Source: Ichthyophis bannanicus (lineage: Eukaryota; Chordata; Amphibia; Gymnophiona; Ichthyophiidae). From it: a DNA stretch of 64,000 nucleotides. Made by a program: the position numbers and the translations under genes. The notes under the pieces were generated by a model that ran no database searches, was not told the origin of the DNA, and worked only from the letters and a program-made list of their open reading frames with translations. Each line of letters begins with the position of its first letter. Within the stretch, counting starts at the first letter, position 1. The DNA lies in assembly GCA_033557465.1 (NCBI GenBank), contig CM066032.1:449622270-449686269 (forward strand). Reading direction: 5' to 3'. Below are positions 43,505-54,700 of the stretch, one piece after another.

Positions 43505-43625
43505 CCTCTTTGTATGTCATGTTGCCTCTCTGGTTCTATTCAAATCCAGCCTAAAAGCCCATCTTTTTTGAGGTTGCTTTTAAATCTCATAGTAGTAGTA
43601 GTAGTAGTAGTATAGTGGTGATGGT
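43505..43625 (+). repeat. L2-type LINE tail with TAG microsatellite
   Basis: A short coding end with LVLFKSSLKAHLF-like codons near 43525-43570, then seven TAG units (43591-43612). 5' truncated. Confidence 0.5.
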
Positions 43626-43890
43626 ATTAAAGATATTTTTCACCTCCTATACCACTTTTAGGCACATTACAAAAGACATATAGCAAAATAACATGCATTA
43701 AAAACCATACATCTCCACAGAAAATAGCTTCAACTTGTAACCTCTCAAATTGAATTGTTAATGTGCCCGAATGCCTTTCAAAAAAAAAAAAAGTGGAAAT
43801 TTTGAATTTTTTCTCACCACTTATATTCTTATCCATACCCATTTTTTTAACAATTTCCTATAATAAATGAAACTCTCTAAAGGTGATATT
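43626..43890. other. Unassigned AT-rich spacer
   Basis: Possibly another minus-strand LINE tail (TATACCACTTTTAGGCACAT, 43650-43670). No gene seen. Confidence 0.35.
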
Positions 43891-44214
43891 TTACTTAGCA
43901 GATAATGTCCTTTCCTTGAGTCCTACTAGACCAGTCTAGTGAAATGGGTTGTGTTACCCTATCAGCAGATTGGTGGAGCCAGCGAGACAATGAAATGCCC
44001 AGATTTCAATGATATCACTCCCATGCCTCTATTAGCTTAAGCTACTAGAGGGCAAACCAGTATTCGTCCCAAAACATATGGGAAGGCCTTGTCAACCTCA
44101 CACAAGGACATTAATGATTAATCCACAGTAGAAAAAATAATTTACAGGAATAATGGAACGGAAGTCTGTCAATAGGATATGAGCCTGCAAAGCCATGCAT
44201 GTAGATAACAATGA

Positions 44215-44280
44215 AAATAGAAACATAGAAAAATGACGACAGAAAAAGACACATGGCCTATCTAGTCTATCCTTCACAAC
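44215..44280 (-). repeat. CR1-tail-like fragment in DIRS-C2 3' region
   Basis: AATAGAAACATAGAAAAATG then GACAGAAAAAGACACATGGC and CTATCTAGTCTATCC. The same words end CR1-A near 22905-22960. A short fragment only. Confidence 0.5.
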
Positions 44281-44312
44281 ATAACAGATCAAAAACGGTT
44301 TCAGGGGCGGGT

Positions 44313-44420
44313 CCTGGACTGGTCTAGCAGGACTCAAGGACAGGATATTATCTGGTAAGTAAAATGTCACCTTCCATATCATCTTACTAGACCAGTCTAG
44401 ACATGTGGGATGTACCAAAG
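44313..44420 (-). repeat. Internal complementary region of DIRS-C2
   Basis: Plus strand: right end (CAGGATATTATCTGGTAAGT, AAAATGTCACC to 44372) joined to left end (TTCCATATCATCTTACTAGA). For a minus-strand element this is the DIRS internal complementary region. The first part pairs with 43891-43948, and the second resembles 36897-36935. Confidence 0.7.
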
Positions 44421-44439
44421 CTACACCTCTACTGGGCAA

Positions 44440-45055
44440 GACAACGACACAGCAGTTCACAAAACCTTGGACTCAAACGATGTGTCCAGCCAAGCATGGA
44501 CATCCAAGCGCTAATGCTTGACAAAAGTGAAAAGTGATGTCCACGAAGCTGCACAAAAATATCTGAAAGGGCTACTGACCTATAATCTACATGCGAGAAA
44601 GCTTGTGCTTGGGTAGAAGAGCATGTAAACCCTCTGGAACCGGCCAGTTCCACAACAGATACGCTGAGGCAAAAGCCTCCTTAACCTAGTACATCAGTGT
44701 AGACTTTGCTGCCGCAAAACCCCTGCATGGGCCAGCAAACAGCACAAAAGATGATCTAATTCACAAAGGAATTCATAACTTCCAAGTACCTGAGAAGCAC
44801 CTTCCAGACGCCACAAGGTGAAGATCCTTTTCTTTCCCTTGACATTGCTTCTTAGAGTGGGAGAGCATGTCAGCCACTTGTGTCACATGAAAGGAAGATA
44901 ACGCCTTGGAGCAAAGAAAGGCACAGGGCCAAATGAAGACGGCCTTCTCCTAGAAAGACAGATATGGATCATGGGAAGACAGAGCCTGCAGCTCAGAAAG
45001 CCACTTTGACCAACAACTGTGAAGAAAACAGCCTTTAGAGTCAATCCTTCAGAGT
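44440..45055 (-). pseudogene. DIRS-C2 tyrosine recombinase remnant
   Basis: Reading leftward, the end of the gene shows AASWTSLFTFVKH-stop-RLDVH near 44480-44550, where A1 has AATWSSLHTFSRHYRLDVQ: the nucleophile Tyr codon is TAG. The region of the H-x-x-R box near 44600-44640 is frameshifted and unclear. The upstream part is highly decayed and ends at the CR1-C tail. Confidence 0.55.
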
Positions 45056-46664
45056 CATAAGAACATAAGATATGCCATACTGGGTCAGACCAAGGTCCAT
45101 CAAGCCCAGTATTCTGTTTCCAACAGTGGCCAATCTAGGTCATAAGTACCTAGCAGTTTCCCCAAGGGACACAGGTTCAACAATGCTTGTATTGGTTCAA
45201 GCATTGATATCCTGGGTCCCTTCTTAATAATGGTTTATGGACCTTTCCTCCAGGAACTTGTCCAAACCTTTTTTAAACCCAGCTACACTAACAGCCTTTA
45301 CTAAATCCTCCGGTAACAAATTCCAGAGTTTGATTACACGTTGAGTGAAAAAATATTTTCTTTTATTAGTCTTAAATAGTTTACCCTGTAGCTTCATTGC
45401 ATGTCCCCTAGTCTTTCTATATTCTGATAAGGTAAACAATCGATCTACGTTTACCCGTTCCACTCTGTTCATTAATTTATAGACTTCTATCATATCTCCC
45501 CTCAGCCGTCTCTTTTCCAGGTTAAAGAGCCCTAACCTTTTTAGCCTTTCTTCATAGGAGTATCCTTCCATCCCCTTTACCACTTTGGTGGCTCTTCTCT
45601 GAACCTTTTCTAAAATCGCTATATCCTTTTTAAGATACGGCGACCAGAATTGCACACAATATTCAAGGTGCGGTCTCACCATGGAACGATATAGAGGCAT
45701 TATAATATCTTTTGTTTTATTTTCCATTCCTTTCCTTATGATACCTAGCATTCTATTTGCTCTCTTGGCCGATGCTGCACACTGGGCCGAGGGTTTTAAC
45801 ATGGTATCCACAAGGACGCCTAAATCTTTTTCCTGGGTGGTGGTTCCTAATGTGGAACCTTGCATCGTGTAACCATAGTTTGGGTTGCTCTTCCCTAGGT
45901 GCATAACCTTGCACTTGTCCACATTAAATTTCATCTGCCATTTTGATGCCCAGTCTTCCAATTTATCAAGATCCTCTTGCAATTTTCCGCAATCCTCTTG
46001 GGTTTTAACAACTTTAAACAGTTTTGTGTCATCTGCAAATTTGATAACCTCACTCGTTATTCCACTTTCCAGGTCATTTATGAATATGTCAAAAAGCAGC
46101 GGACCCAGCACAGATACCTGGGGTACACCATTATTCACCTTTCTCCATTGGGAAAATTAGCCATTTAGCCCAACCCTCTGCTTTCTATCTTTTAACTAGT
46201 TCCTGATCCACAGTAGTACACTGCCTCCTATCCCATGACTCTTTAGTTTTGCCAAAAGTCTCTCATGAGGGACCTTGTCAAAGGCTTTCTGAAAGTCCAG
46301 ATACACAATATCAACCGACTTAACTTTGTCCACCTGATTATTCACTCCTTCAAAAAAACATAACAGATTAGTAAGACAAGATCTTCCTTGTCTAAAGCCA
46401 TGTTGGCTGTCTCCCATTAGGTCATGACTATCTACATGCTGAGTAATTTTATTCTTTATGATGGTTTCTACCATTTTTCCCGGTACTGACGTCAGGCTCA
46501 CCGGTCTGTAGTTTCCCGGATCACTCCTGGAACCCTTTTTAAAAATTGGTGTTACATTGGCGATCCTCCAATCTTCAGGTATTAGAGATGATTTTAATGA
46601 TAGTTCACAGATTACTAATGTCTGCTATCTCATATTTCAGTTCTTTCAACACCCTTGGATGTAT
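45056..46664 (-). mobile_element. CR1-C LINE
   Basis: 5'-truncated CR1 (about 1.6 kb) of the same subfamily as CR1-B, minus strand. Its 5' junction lies at the broken edge of MITE copy 2 and its 3' tail lies in DIRS-C2. Tail: CTTATGTTCTTATG on the minus strand. Confidence 0.82.
45224..46655 (-). pseudogene. CR1-C ORF2, reverse transcriptase and C-terminus
   Basis: One frame with two in-frame stops (near 46196 and 46160). RT: GNYRPMSLTSVPGKMVETII near 46490-46520, DSQHGFRQGRSCLTNLLCFF, VYLDFQKAFDKVPHERL, GPLLFDIFINDLESGITSEV, catalytic KFADDTKLFK near 46040. Then [59 protein letters not shown] and FKKGLDKFLEERSINHY, the C-terminus. 304 codons are open after the last stop. Catalytic residues are kept, so this is the best-preserved CR1 RT in the window apart from CR1-D. 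Confidence 0.85.
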
Positions 46665-46870
46665 ACTGCAAATTTGACCATTACCATGTTCTCTTGAGGC
46701 CCATGGTAACCACTCGTGGCAGATACTCATTCTTTGCTCTTATCCTGGCCTCTAATGCAGATAACGCAGTGATTTTCTGTGTTAACTGCATTTTGCATTT
46801 ATCATATGTTAGTGCATTCTATCTGTCCACGTTATCTTCCATGCTAACATCTAACGCAATTTAGTAAGAT
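46665..46870. mobile_element. MITE copy 2, partial, inverse orientation
   Basis: Reverse complement of 43111-43320 with few differences (for example CATGGAAGATAACGTGGACA). The second half is absent; the break coincides with the 5' end of CR1-C. Confidence 0.65.
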
Positions 46871-46899
46871 CCCACAAACTCGAGAAGTTTAGACTGTAC

Positions 46900-47982
46900 G
46901 GCACAGTAAGGTGGAAAGAGAAGCAATTGGAGTTAGTATATGAGAAGGGTATGGATAAGAGTGACTTAACTGCTAAGCCACATTCTCAAGAAGTGGTGTA
47001 GGGAGAGGTGATGAGGAGCTGCAGAGTGCGGATAGGAATGCAGTGAAGTGACTTGGGTTATGCAAATGTAGTGACTGACAGAATGTAATCCGTGAAGTTC
47101 AATTTTCACTAGATTGACGTGGAATGATCTGGTTCAGTGGGAGATGTATAAGGAGCAGGTTGCAGTGGCCTAATGGGGAAATGATGAGAGTGAGGATAAA
47201 GATTTTGGTAGGGTGTTCTAGAAAGGAAGAAATACCCCAATTAACCTCCAAGTTGTATATCCCTGTTCTATGTAAAACTCGTTGCTGTAATTGTTCCATG
47301 TGAACCGCTTTGAATGTATGATAAGGCGGTATAGAAGATATGTTAAATAAATAAAATAAATAAATTCTGTTGATCTAAAAAGAAAGACACTGGCTTTTGT
47401 CAGTATGTTGTGATGTGTGTAGAGAAAATAGGGAGAGTCAAAGATAATCCCAAGGTTACGAGTTGAGAAGACTGGGAAAATTAGTGTTCTCCATAGAAAT
47501 ATAAAAAAAAAGAAGTGGGTTTAAAGGGAAAGATAAGTAGCTCTGACTTAGTCATATTAAGTTTTAACTGGCAGTGGACATCAAGGCAGCAATGTCAGAC
47601 AAGTAGCTTGAGATTTGGGACTGGATTCTTAGTAAAATTTCTGGTGCAGAAAGGTAAATATTGAAGTCATCGGCATAGAGAGATGGTGCTGAAATCTATA
47701 GGAGAAGATAGGAGCACCAAGGGAATAAGTATAGGTAAAGAAGAGAAGAGTCCCCCCAGACAGAGCTCTGAGGCATAGCAGTGGAGGAAGGAAGTGATAA
47801 GAAGGAAATCAAGATAGAGCGGAGTCCTGAACTCCCAGTGAGGATGGCTTATCGAGGAATAGATGGTGATCAAGAGTGTTGAGTATATGCAGCAGATAGA
47901 CCATGAAGGATAAGGATCATGTAAAGGCACTTGGATTTAACCAGGAACAGGGTACGGAAGACTTTAGCAAGGGCTCTTTATG
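46900..47982 (-). pseudogene. L2d RT palm and C-terminal remnants
   Basis: Reading leftward: VWGDSSLLYLYLFPWC-like near 47740, then SLYADDFNIYLSAPEILLRI near 47620-47690 with the catalytic YADD box, and QISSYLSDIAALMSTAS. STRNLGIIFDSPYF is near 47430. After an inserted L2 tail, FILTLIISPLGHCNLLLIHL near 47130-47200, matching LDYCNxxLxGLP of L2. Stops throughout. Confidence 0.62.
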
Positions 47983-47990
47983 GCCTAGAG
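47983..47990. repeat. 8-bp target duplication of hAT fold-back, left
   Basis: GCCTAGAG, repeated at 48536-48543. Eight bases is the hAT duplication size. Confidence 0.85.
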
Positions 47991-48535
47991 CAGTGTTTCC
48001 CAACCCAGTCCTACGGGGCACACCGGCCAGTCAGGTTTTCGGGATATCCCTAATGACTATGCATGAGATATATATGCATTAGAGATATCCTGCCAACCTG
48101 ACTGGTTTGTGGCCCTCCAGGGCTGGATTTGGAGACCCCTGCCTTACACCTCTGTCATTTAAGATTGTGAGTGGGCAAGGTGCAGATGTCCTAGACATCG
48201 AAAGGGTATATAGAATGTGACACATTCCTCCTTGATTCTCACCACCACCAAAATATTGTCTATTAGACAACTTTTTGGTGGTGGTGAGAATCGAGGAGGA
48301 ATGTGTCACATTCTATATACCCTTTCGATGTCTAGGACATCTGCACCTTGCCCACTCACAATCTTAAATGACAGAGGTGTAAGGCAGGGGTCTCCAAATC
48401 CAGCCCTGGAGGGCCACAAACCAGTCAGGTTGGCAGGATATCTCTAATGCATATATATCTCATGCATAGTCATTAGGGATATCCCGAAAACCTGACTGGC
48501 CGGTGTGCCCCGTAGGACTGGGTTGGGAAACACTG
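47991..48535. mobile_element. hAT non-autonomous fold-back element
   Basis: 545 bp, almost perfectly palindromic around 48264. Ends CAGTGTTTCCCAACCC and complement are hAT-type terminal inverted repeats. Perfect 8-bp duplication. No transposase. The small frames on each strand are mirror images. Confidence 0.9.
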
Positions 48536-48543
48536 GCCTAGAG
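48536..48543. repeat. 8-bp target duplication of hAT fold-back, right
   Basis: GCCTAGAG. Confidence 0.85.
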
Positions 48544-48930
48544 AAATGGTGGAAACAAGATTAGAGTGGGTCAACAATAGCTTGAGTTGAAAAAAGTCAA
48601 GAACGCGGTGATGAGCTGCAAGTTTTGAGCAGATTGAGTGCAAAAGGGGAAGAGGGAGATGGCACAAAAGCAGGGCATATAAAGACAAGTGAAGGTTTGT
48701 TTCAGGAGTGATATAATTACAGCATGCTTTTAAAATTTACTTTTGATTTTTGATAGTTTTCTGATATTCTGTACGTTTATTTGAAAATATCCAGCAGTTA
48801 ACAGCTGCAAAGCGGCCCTTATCTAAAAGAACACTTTTGCAATAGTGTAAATCAATTATGTCTCAGAAGCTCTTCATGACCAATAGCAGTCCCACGTTTT
48901 ATTGTAGGTAGGCAGGCAGCAGGAACATTT

Positions 48931-49095
48931 TATCTCCAGGAACAAGCAGGAATGAGTCTTCACATATGGGTATCATCGGTACCGACGGAGCCTGCGCGGG
49001 AACGCTCCCCAGCGTCCAGTAAGAAAGCTTTTGGGAGCATCCCACAGCGCCTGCGCGCTGCCTTCCCGCCTTTCCTAAATGCCTCTCTCCAGTTT
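48931..49095 (+). repeat. Left inverted repeat of DIRS B2
   Basis: Pairs with about 53831-53985. Contains TCGGTACCGACGGAGCC. Confidence 0.85.
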
Positions 49096-49324
49096 TTCTT
49101 TTCCGCGGAGCCTGCAGGTTGTGTTCCTGTCACCGCTGAAGAAGTTCTTTATTTTTCTTCATTTCTTTGGTCGCACGTCTGCCTTCTTCGACGTCGGACC
49201 GGTACCGCCGGTCTTTTCTTTCTTTCTTTCTTCTTTAAAAAAAACAAACAAAAAAAAAACACTACCGTTTTTCCCACTTCTGTGCATTTTGGCTTTGGGC
49301 CTTGGGCCTAGAAGATTTTTCCTC

Positions 49325-50576
49325 ATGGAAAAGCCCGCTTCCGGGTTTAAAAAGTGCACGAAGTGCAGCGGTACTCTTTCTATCACCGACACCCATGACT
49401 GGTGTCTAAAATGTTTGGTTCCTGACCACTCCATCACCGATTGTGAGTCCTGTTCCATGATGTCTAAAAGAGGTCGACAGAATCGAGCGGCAAAGCTCAG
49501 TACCCTGTTTCCCTCGGATGCAGCTTCGGTGACATCGACATCTTCCAGGACTTCGTCTTCTTCCTATGGATCTCAGGTAACTAAACATAAGTCCAGCCGG
49601 TCCTCGAAGGGTAGATCTCCCTCTAAGTATCGAGATGTCTCCGGGCTTGCCCTCGAGGATCCTGCAAAATTACCTCGACGGGAGGCTCCGGCTTCCAAAG
49701 CTTCATCTATGGGGTCACAGGTTGACATCGATGGCGTGGCCTCGACCGATCACCTGTTGCCATGTTCTGGGGTACCGATGGTTTCCACTGGTACCGACAT
49801 CCAGACATTGGTTGCGTTGATGGATCAGAATATTCTGACCATGCAGCGTGCCATCACGGCATTCATACAAGCTGCGACGCCACCGGTACCGCGACAAACT
49901 CCGTTGGCAGTACCGGTTCCGGCATTCATCTAATCCTCCAGGAAGAGAATGCAGAACCTTAGATGCTTTTGGCAGGAGAATTTTCCAGGCCAATATGCTT
50001 ACTGCCAGAATCAACTCCTATAGTCTCTATATGGGGATGTTTCTAAAGGAAGTTACAGATCATCTGCTAACTTTATCTCCTTTTATCTCAGAAGATAAAA
50101 GGGAAGAGTTTCTCACCTGGCTTAAACATGCCCAGGATGTTTCCAAATTCTCCAACCGTGCAGCCTTTGACTCTTTTGAGTGTGCCAGCAGAGCCTCGGC
50201 TATTGCTATAGGTGCACGCCGACTTGCTTGGTTGCAAGCTTCTGATTTGGAGCCCTGGGTCCAGGATGGATTAGGAAATCTTCCTAGTACAGGTGAAAAC
50301 CTTTTTGGTAAGGATTGGCAAGCAAAGGCCACTCAGATGGATGCTGAAAATTCTGCCTTAGATAGACTTTCAAAGTCTACTTATGCTCCTGCTAGAAAAA
50401 GGTTATTCAAAAAGACTTTCTTTCCCAAAAAAGGAAAATATTATCCTGGTTATGATCTCCAGGCATCTTCTGCAGGTCGTCTTGCTGCAAAGCGCCAGCA
50501 ACAACCTAAACAAGCTAAGCCTAAGGCTACAAGGACTGCTACGGCCCAACAGCCTCAGCCTCCTCAGGACCTTTGA
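49325..50576 (+). pseudogene. DIRS Gag-like ORF1, copy B2
   Basis: ATG at 49325 follows a pyrimidine-rich leader. The N-terminal cysteine cluster CTKC, HDWCLKC, DHSITDCESC suggests zinc binding. Ser/Lys-rich middle (TSTSSRTSSSSYGSQVT). Open to 49933, where a deletion relative to B1 shifts the frame. The second part continues from about 49935 (PPGRECRTLDAF, RINSYSLYMGMFLKEV, GARRLAWLQASDLEPWV) to the stop at 50574-50576, ending in a basic Gln/Pro-rich tail. The deletion removes the acidic middle seen in B1. Confidence 0.78.
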
Positions 50577-52498
50577 CTTACAACTAGAGAACTTAGCCTT
50601 TCTGGCTCTAAAAGAACCAGAGCCTTTCACCATTCCAGGAAGGTTAGCTCATTTTGCTCCCAGATGGGAACAAATCAGAGCAGAGCAATGGACCCTCTCC
50701 ATCATAAGGGAGGGGTACAAGCTTCATTTCTTAAACCTTCCTCCTCACACTATGGTGAGACAGTTCAATTCTCCAATATCTCTCCTCGACCTTCTGGGTC
50801 AGGAGATTGCTACCCTTCTTGCCCAAAGGGCAATAGAAGAAGTACCCCTTCTTCAACAGGGTTCAGGGTTCTACTCCCCCTATTTTCTTATTCCAAAGAA
50901 AACAGGGGGCTACAGACCCATATTAGATCTCAGAGAATTGAACAAGTTTCTATGCAAGGAGAAATTCAAGATGATTTCTCTCGGTACTCTCCTTCCATAC
51001 CTTCAGAGTCAGGATTGGCTTTGTTCTCTAGATCTCAAGGATGCGTACACCCATGTCCTCATCCATCCAACACACAGAAGGTTCCTTCGGTTCCTTTATC
51101 AGGGAAAGCACTACCAATACAGAGTGCTACCTTTCGGTCTGGCCTCTGCTCCAAGAGTGTTCACAAAATGCATGGCAGTAGTAGCTGCATTTCTACGCAC
51201 TCTAGGAATATTTGTATTCCCATATCTGGATGACTGGCTCATCCGAGCACCATCCCAGTCAGAGGCCCAGACTTCCCTAGCCTGCACAAGGCGTGTTCTT
51301 CAGTATCTGGGACTTGTAATAAACATCCCAAAGTCACAACTCACCCCTATTCAGTCATTGGAGTTCATAGGGGCCTTGATAAATACCACAACTGCAAGGG
51401 CCTATCTTCCCCAGGCCCGTTGCCTACGCTTGGTGCAGTTAGCCTCTCAAATTCAGTTAAAATCCCATTTAACTGCTCGAGAGATGTTACAACTGTTAGG
51501 CCACATGGCATCCACCGTGCATGTGGTTCCTTACGCTCGACTTCACATGACTGCTGCTCAGTGGACTCTGTCCACCCAATGGACCCAGACATCAGGTTGC
51601 CTGTCAGACAAAATAGCAACCTCCAGTCGCCTCTTTTGGTCCCTCCAGTGGTGGAAGTCTACTCAAAATCTGTTGCTGGGGTCCCCCTTTCAACAGTTGC
51701 TACCCCAAGCAACCCTCACAACAGATGCCTCCCCAAAGGGTTGGGGTGCTCATCTACAAGATCTCTCCACCCAGGGCATCTGGTCTCCACAGGAGACATC
51801 TCTACATATGAACCTCTTAGAGCTCAGAGTAATTCTTTTAGCTCTGAGTCTTCCACACCCTGCTCAGCTACAAGACAGTCCTCATCCATACAGACAACCA
51901 AGTAGCCATGTTCTACGTGAACAAGCAGGGTGGGACAGGCTCTCTGTCGCTTTGTAACGAAGCTTTGAAATTGTGGGCCTTCGCCAGAGAGCATCAGATT
52001 CATCTCATGGCAGTGTATCTTCCAGGGGTTCAAAACTCTTGGGCAGACAGACTCAGTCGAGTTTTGCTTCCACACGAATGGTCTCTCCATGGGGACCAGA
52101 TAGCCAGGATCTTTCGAATTTGGGGAACCCCAGACATAGACCTGTTTGCCAGTCCGTGGAATGCCAAACTTCCCCGGTTCTGTTCCAGAATTCCGTGTCA
52201 GGGAGTTCAGGCCAGGGATGCCTTCCTCCTCCACTGGGGGCATGACTTCCTCTATGCCTTTCCACCCATTCCCCTAATTTCCAAGACACTGTTCAAGCTT
52301 CAGAGAGACAAGGGGTCTATGATCCTCATAGCTCCACGTTGGCCACGCCAAGTGTGGTACCCTCTGCTTCTTCATCTCTCTCAAGCTCCCTCCCTGGACT
52401 TGGGATCTGCTCCAGACCTCCTGTCACAGGAGGAGGGAACGTTATGGCACCCAAATCCCCAGTCTCTTCATCTCAGAGCCTGGTTGCTGAAGGCCTAG
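50577..52498 (+). pseudogene. DIRS Pol (RT, RNase H, methyltransferase-like), copy B2
   Basis: Follows gag at once. One open frame to about 51,900 covers TIPGRLAHFAPRWEQIRAEQ, GYRPILDLRELNKFL, SLDLKDAYTHVLIHPTHRRF, LPFGLASAPRVFTKCMAVVA, the catalytic FPYLDDWLIRAP near 51210, and the first RNase H blocks LTTDASPKGWGAHLQ and NLLELRVILLAL. A frameshift between 51860 and 51905 separates the rest: MFYVNKQGGTGSLSLCNEAL, ADRLSRVLLPHEWSLH, then the methyltransferase-like DIDLFASPWNAKLPRFCSR, YAFPPIPLI, LIAPRWPRQVWYPLL. Only one lesion is apparent, so this is the best-preserved DIRS Pol here. Confidence 0.87.
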
Positions 52499-53534
52499 AC
52501 CTTCAAGATTGGCATCTGTCTCAGCAAGTGATGGATATCCTTCATGCTTCCAGAAAGCCTTCCACTAGACGTTCCTATGCTTTTAAATGGAAAAGGTTTA
52601 CCATTTGGTGTGCAGAGAAGGGTCTTAACCCTCTTGCAATACCTTTGAATTCTTTACTAGAGTATTTGCTGCATTTATCCCATGCAGGCCTCAAAACGAA
52701 TTCAGTAAGAGTCCATTTGAGTGCTATTGCAGCAAACCTTATACCTTTCAATGGACATCCTATTTCCTCTCATCCTCTTATAGCAAGATTCATGAGAGGC
52801 CTTCTTTTAACTAAACCTCCCATTAGACCACCTCCAGTGGCGTGGGATTTGAATTTGGTTCTTGGCCAGCTTATGAAGCCACCCTTTGAACCCTTAGCCA
52901 CTACCTCCTTGAAATTCCTTTCCTGGAAGGTTATTTTTCTCATTGCAGTCACCTCAGCTCGCCGTATCAGTGAGCTGCAAGCCTTGGTGGCTAATCCTCC
53001 TTATACAAGGTTCCATCATGACAAGGTAGTCCTCCGAACTAATCCACACTTTATGCCTAAAGTGGTTTCACCTTTTCATCTGAACCAGGAGGTGTTTTTA
53101 CCTGTCTTTTTTTCCAGGATCTCATGCATCAAGTGCAGAGAGGAATCTTCATACCCTGGATTGTAAAAGAGCACTTGCTTTCTACTTACAAAGGACACAG
53201 CAACATAGAAAGTCCTCTCAACTCTGTTGCTTTTGATCCCTCTCATTTAGGACTTCCAGTCTCTAAGAGAACTCTCTCCAATTGGATTGCTCAGTGTATT
53301 TCCTTCGCCTACCAGAGTAAGAACCTTTCTCTGGAGGGCCGTGTCACAGCTCACAATGTGAGGGCCATGGCAGCCTCTATGGCTCATCTAAACTCTGTGT
53401 CCATCGACCAAATCTGTCGAGCGGCCACCTGGGTCTCGGTTCATACCTTTACAGCCCATTACTGCTTGGACAAGGACTCCCGCCGGGATGACTTGTTTGG
53501 TCAGGCTGTTCTCAAACACCTGTTCCATACCTAA
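52465..53534 (+). pseudogene. DIRS tyrosine recombinase, copy B2
   Basis: Overlaps the end of pol in another frame. N-terminal part: ILHASRKPSTRRSYAFKWKR, TNSVRVHLSAIAANL. Catalytic Arg in TSARRISELQAL near 52955; H-x-x-R in AHNVRAMAASMAH near 53350; HTFTAHYCLD near 53450 with the Tyr. Two frameshifts (about 53110-53150 and 53222) break the stretch between the Arg and the H-x-x-R box. The stop at 53534 after LKHLFHT probably marks the true family C-terminus. Confidence 0.82.
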
Positions 53535-53649
53535 TCAACTCCTGCCCCCCATCCCTGGTTGGATGCCCGAGATCCATGGGGTGAGGTAGAGCCCTTCTCA
53601 GGGACTCACAACTTTGGAGATCTCCCTGGCATCTCTAGCTGGGGAGTCC

Positions 53650-53740
53650 CCATATGTGAAGACTCATTCCTGCTTGTTCCTGGAGATAGCACAGTTACTT
53701 ACCTGTAACAGGTGATCTCTGGGAACAGCAGGAATAAGTC
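53650..53740 (+). repeat. Internal complementary region of DIRS B2
   Basis: Complement of the left end up to 53688 (GTTCCTGGAGATA), then complement of the right end from 53689 (GCACAGTTACTTACC). Same layout as 11872-11972. Confidence 0.88.
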
Positions 53741-53830
53741 TTCACAACCCACCCACCTCCCCTAGGAGTTGTATCTCTCTATCTATCTTTCCTTTCCTCT
53801 CTCTCTCTTTGTCTCAGCTTTAAAACTCGA

Positions 53831-54017
53831 ACTGGAGAGAGGTGGTTAGGAAAGGCGGGAAGGCAGCGTGCAGGCGCTGTGGGATGCTCCCAAAAGCTTT
53901 CTTATTGGACGCAGGAGAGCGTTCCCGAGCAGGCTCCGCCGGTACCGACGATACCCATATGTGAAGACTTATTCCTGCTGTTCCCAGAGATCACCTGTTA
54001 CAGGTAAGTAACTGTGC
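53831..54017 (+). repeat. Right inverted repeat of DIRS B2
   Basis: Complement of the left repeat, with an extra outer segment ending GTAAGTAACTGTGC. Confidence 0.85.
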
Positions 54018-54654
54018 TGTAATGGAAAGTGATTAGATTGAGGATATGACAGATGGAAGGGATGACAGCAACGTAAATAGAGCTGAGTAGCTAGCTGAGA
54101 ATGGAATTGCAGGAACTGGAAGTTAGTGTGGAGGAGGAGAGAAAATGCATAAATTTCCTCTTCTGTGATTTTAGAAAAAGTAGCAGGGGTGAAGGAAGGA
54201 TGTGGGAATGAAGTAGGGGGAATGAGAAAGGAGGTGACCTGGTGGAGAATTCTAGATTAACCTTGTGGCGGTAGAGGCACCTTTGAGGAGTGAGGTGAGT
54301 ATGGGAAAGATGTTGACAATCAAGGAAGTTTGTCAAGATGGCAGACAGGAAAGAGCTTAGCATGGGAATGTAGTGAGTGAGTTCTGGAGGTCAGCTGAGA
54401 CGGGGATTTAGTATTCTTTACTGGCCAGGAATGTCCAAAGCAGAGGAGAGCATAATGCTATAGGAAAAGACTGCTTCATTAGTAGATTCTGATAACATAG
54501 TGGATGAGAAAGAGACAGTGGTGGAGAGATTGCAAGTGTCAATCTGGAGATTCAGCCCTGTATGAGCATTATTTGGTTAAGACCAAATATATATTGAAAA
54601 AATTTGAAAATGCTTCAATATATATAAAAAAAATCTGGGCTGTTTGCAAATGCA

Positions 54655-54700
54655 ATGCACTGTGTGCCTTCGAGTCAATGCTGACTCCTGGCGACACAGA
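54655..54700 (-). repeat. SINE fragment, minus strand
   Basis: TGTGTGCCTTCGAGTCA then TGACTCCTGGCGAC is the reverse complement of part of 55555-55595. A short inverse-orientation piece of the same SINE. Confidence 0.6.

Larger units (their letters stand above)
43891..45055 (-). mobile_element. DIRS-C2, 3' half (recombinase, ICR, right end), minus strand
   Basis: Right end at 43891 (complement of ...TAAGTAAAATATCACC), right inverted repeat 43891-44050, non-coding 44050-44312, internal complementary region 44313-44420, recombinase remnant 44440-45055, then CR1-C. Same family as DIRS-C1 but opposite orientation. It could be the inverted second half of the same element. Confidence 0.68.
48931..54017 (+). 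mobile_element. Complete-length DIRS retrotransposon B2
   Basis: About 5.1 kb, from TATCTCCAGGAACAAGC to GTAAGTAACTGTGC. Same order as B1: left repeat, gag, pol, recombinase, internal complementary region, right repeat. About 570 bp of gag present in B1 (about 7600-8188) is missing near 49930. It has fewer lesions than B1: RT through most of RNase H is open in one frame. Confidence 0.9.
46871..54560 (-). mobile_element. L2d, decayed L2-type LINE with two inserts
   Basis: Minus-strand L2-like pieces flank two younger elements: 54018-54560 (probable linker before the RT), 48544-48930, and 46871-47982 (RT palm to C-terminus). Between them lie DIRS-B2 (48931-54017) and a hAT fold-back (47991-48535). 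A separate L2 tail with TAAATAAATAAAATAAATAA sits near 47290-47370 on the plus strand. Confidence 0.55.
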
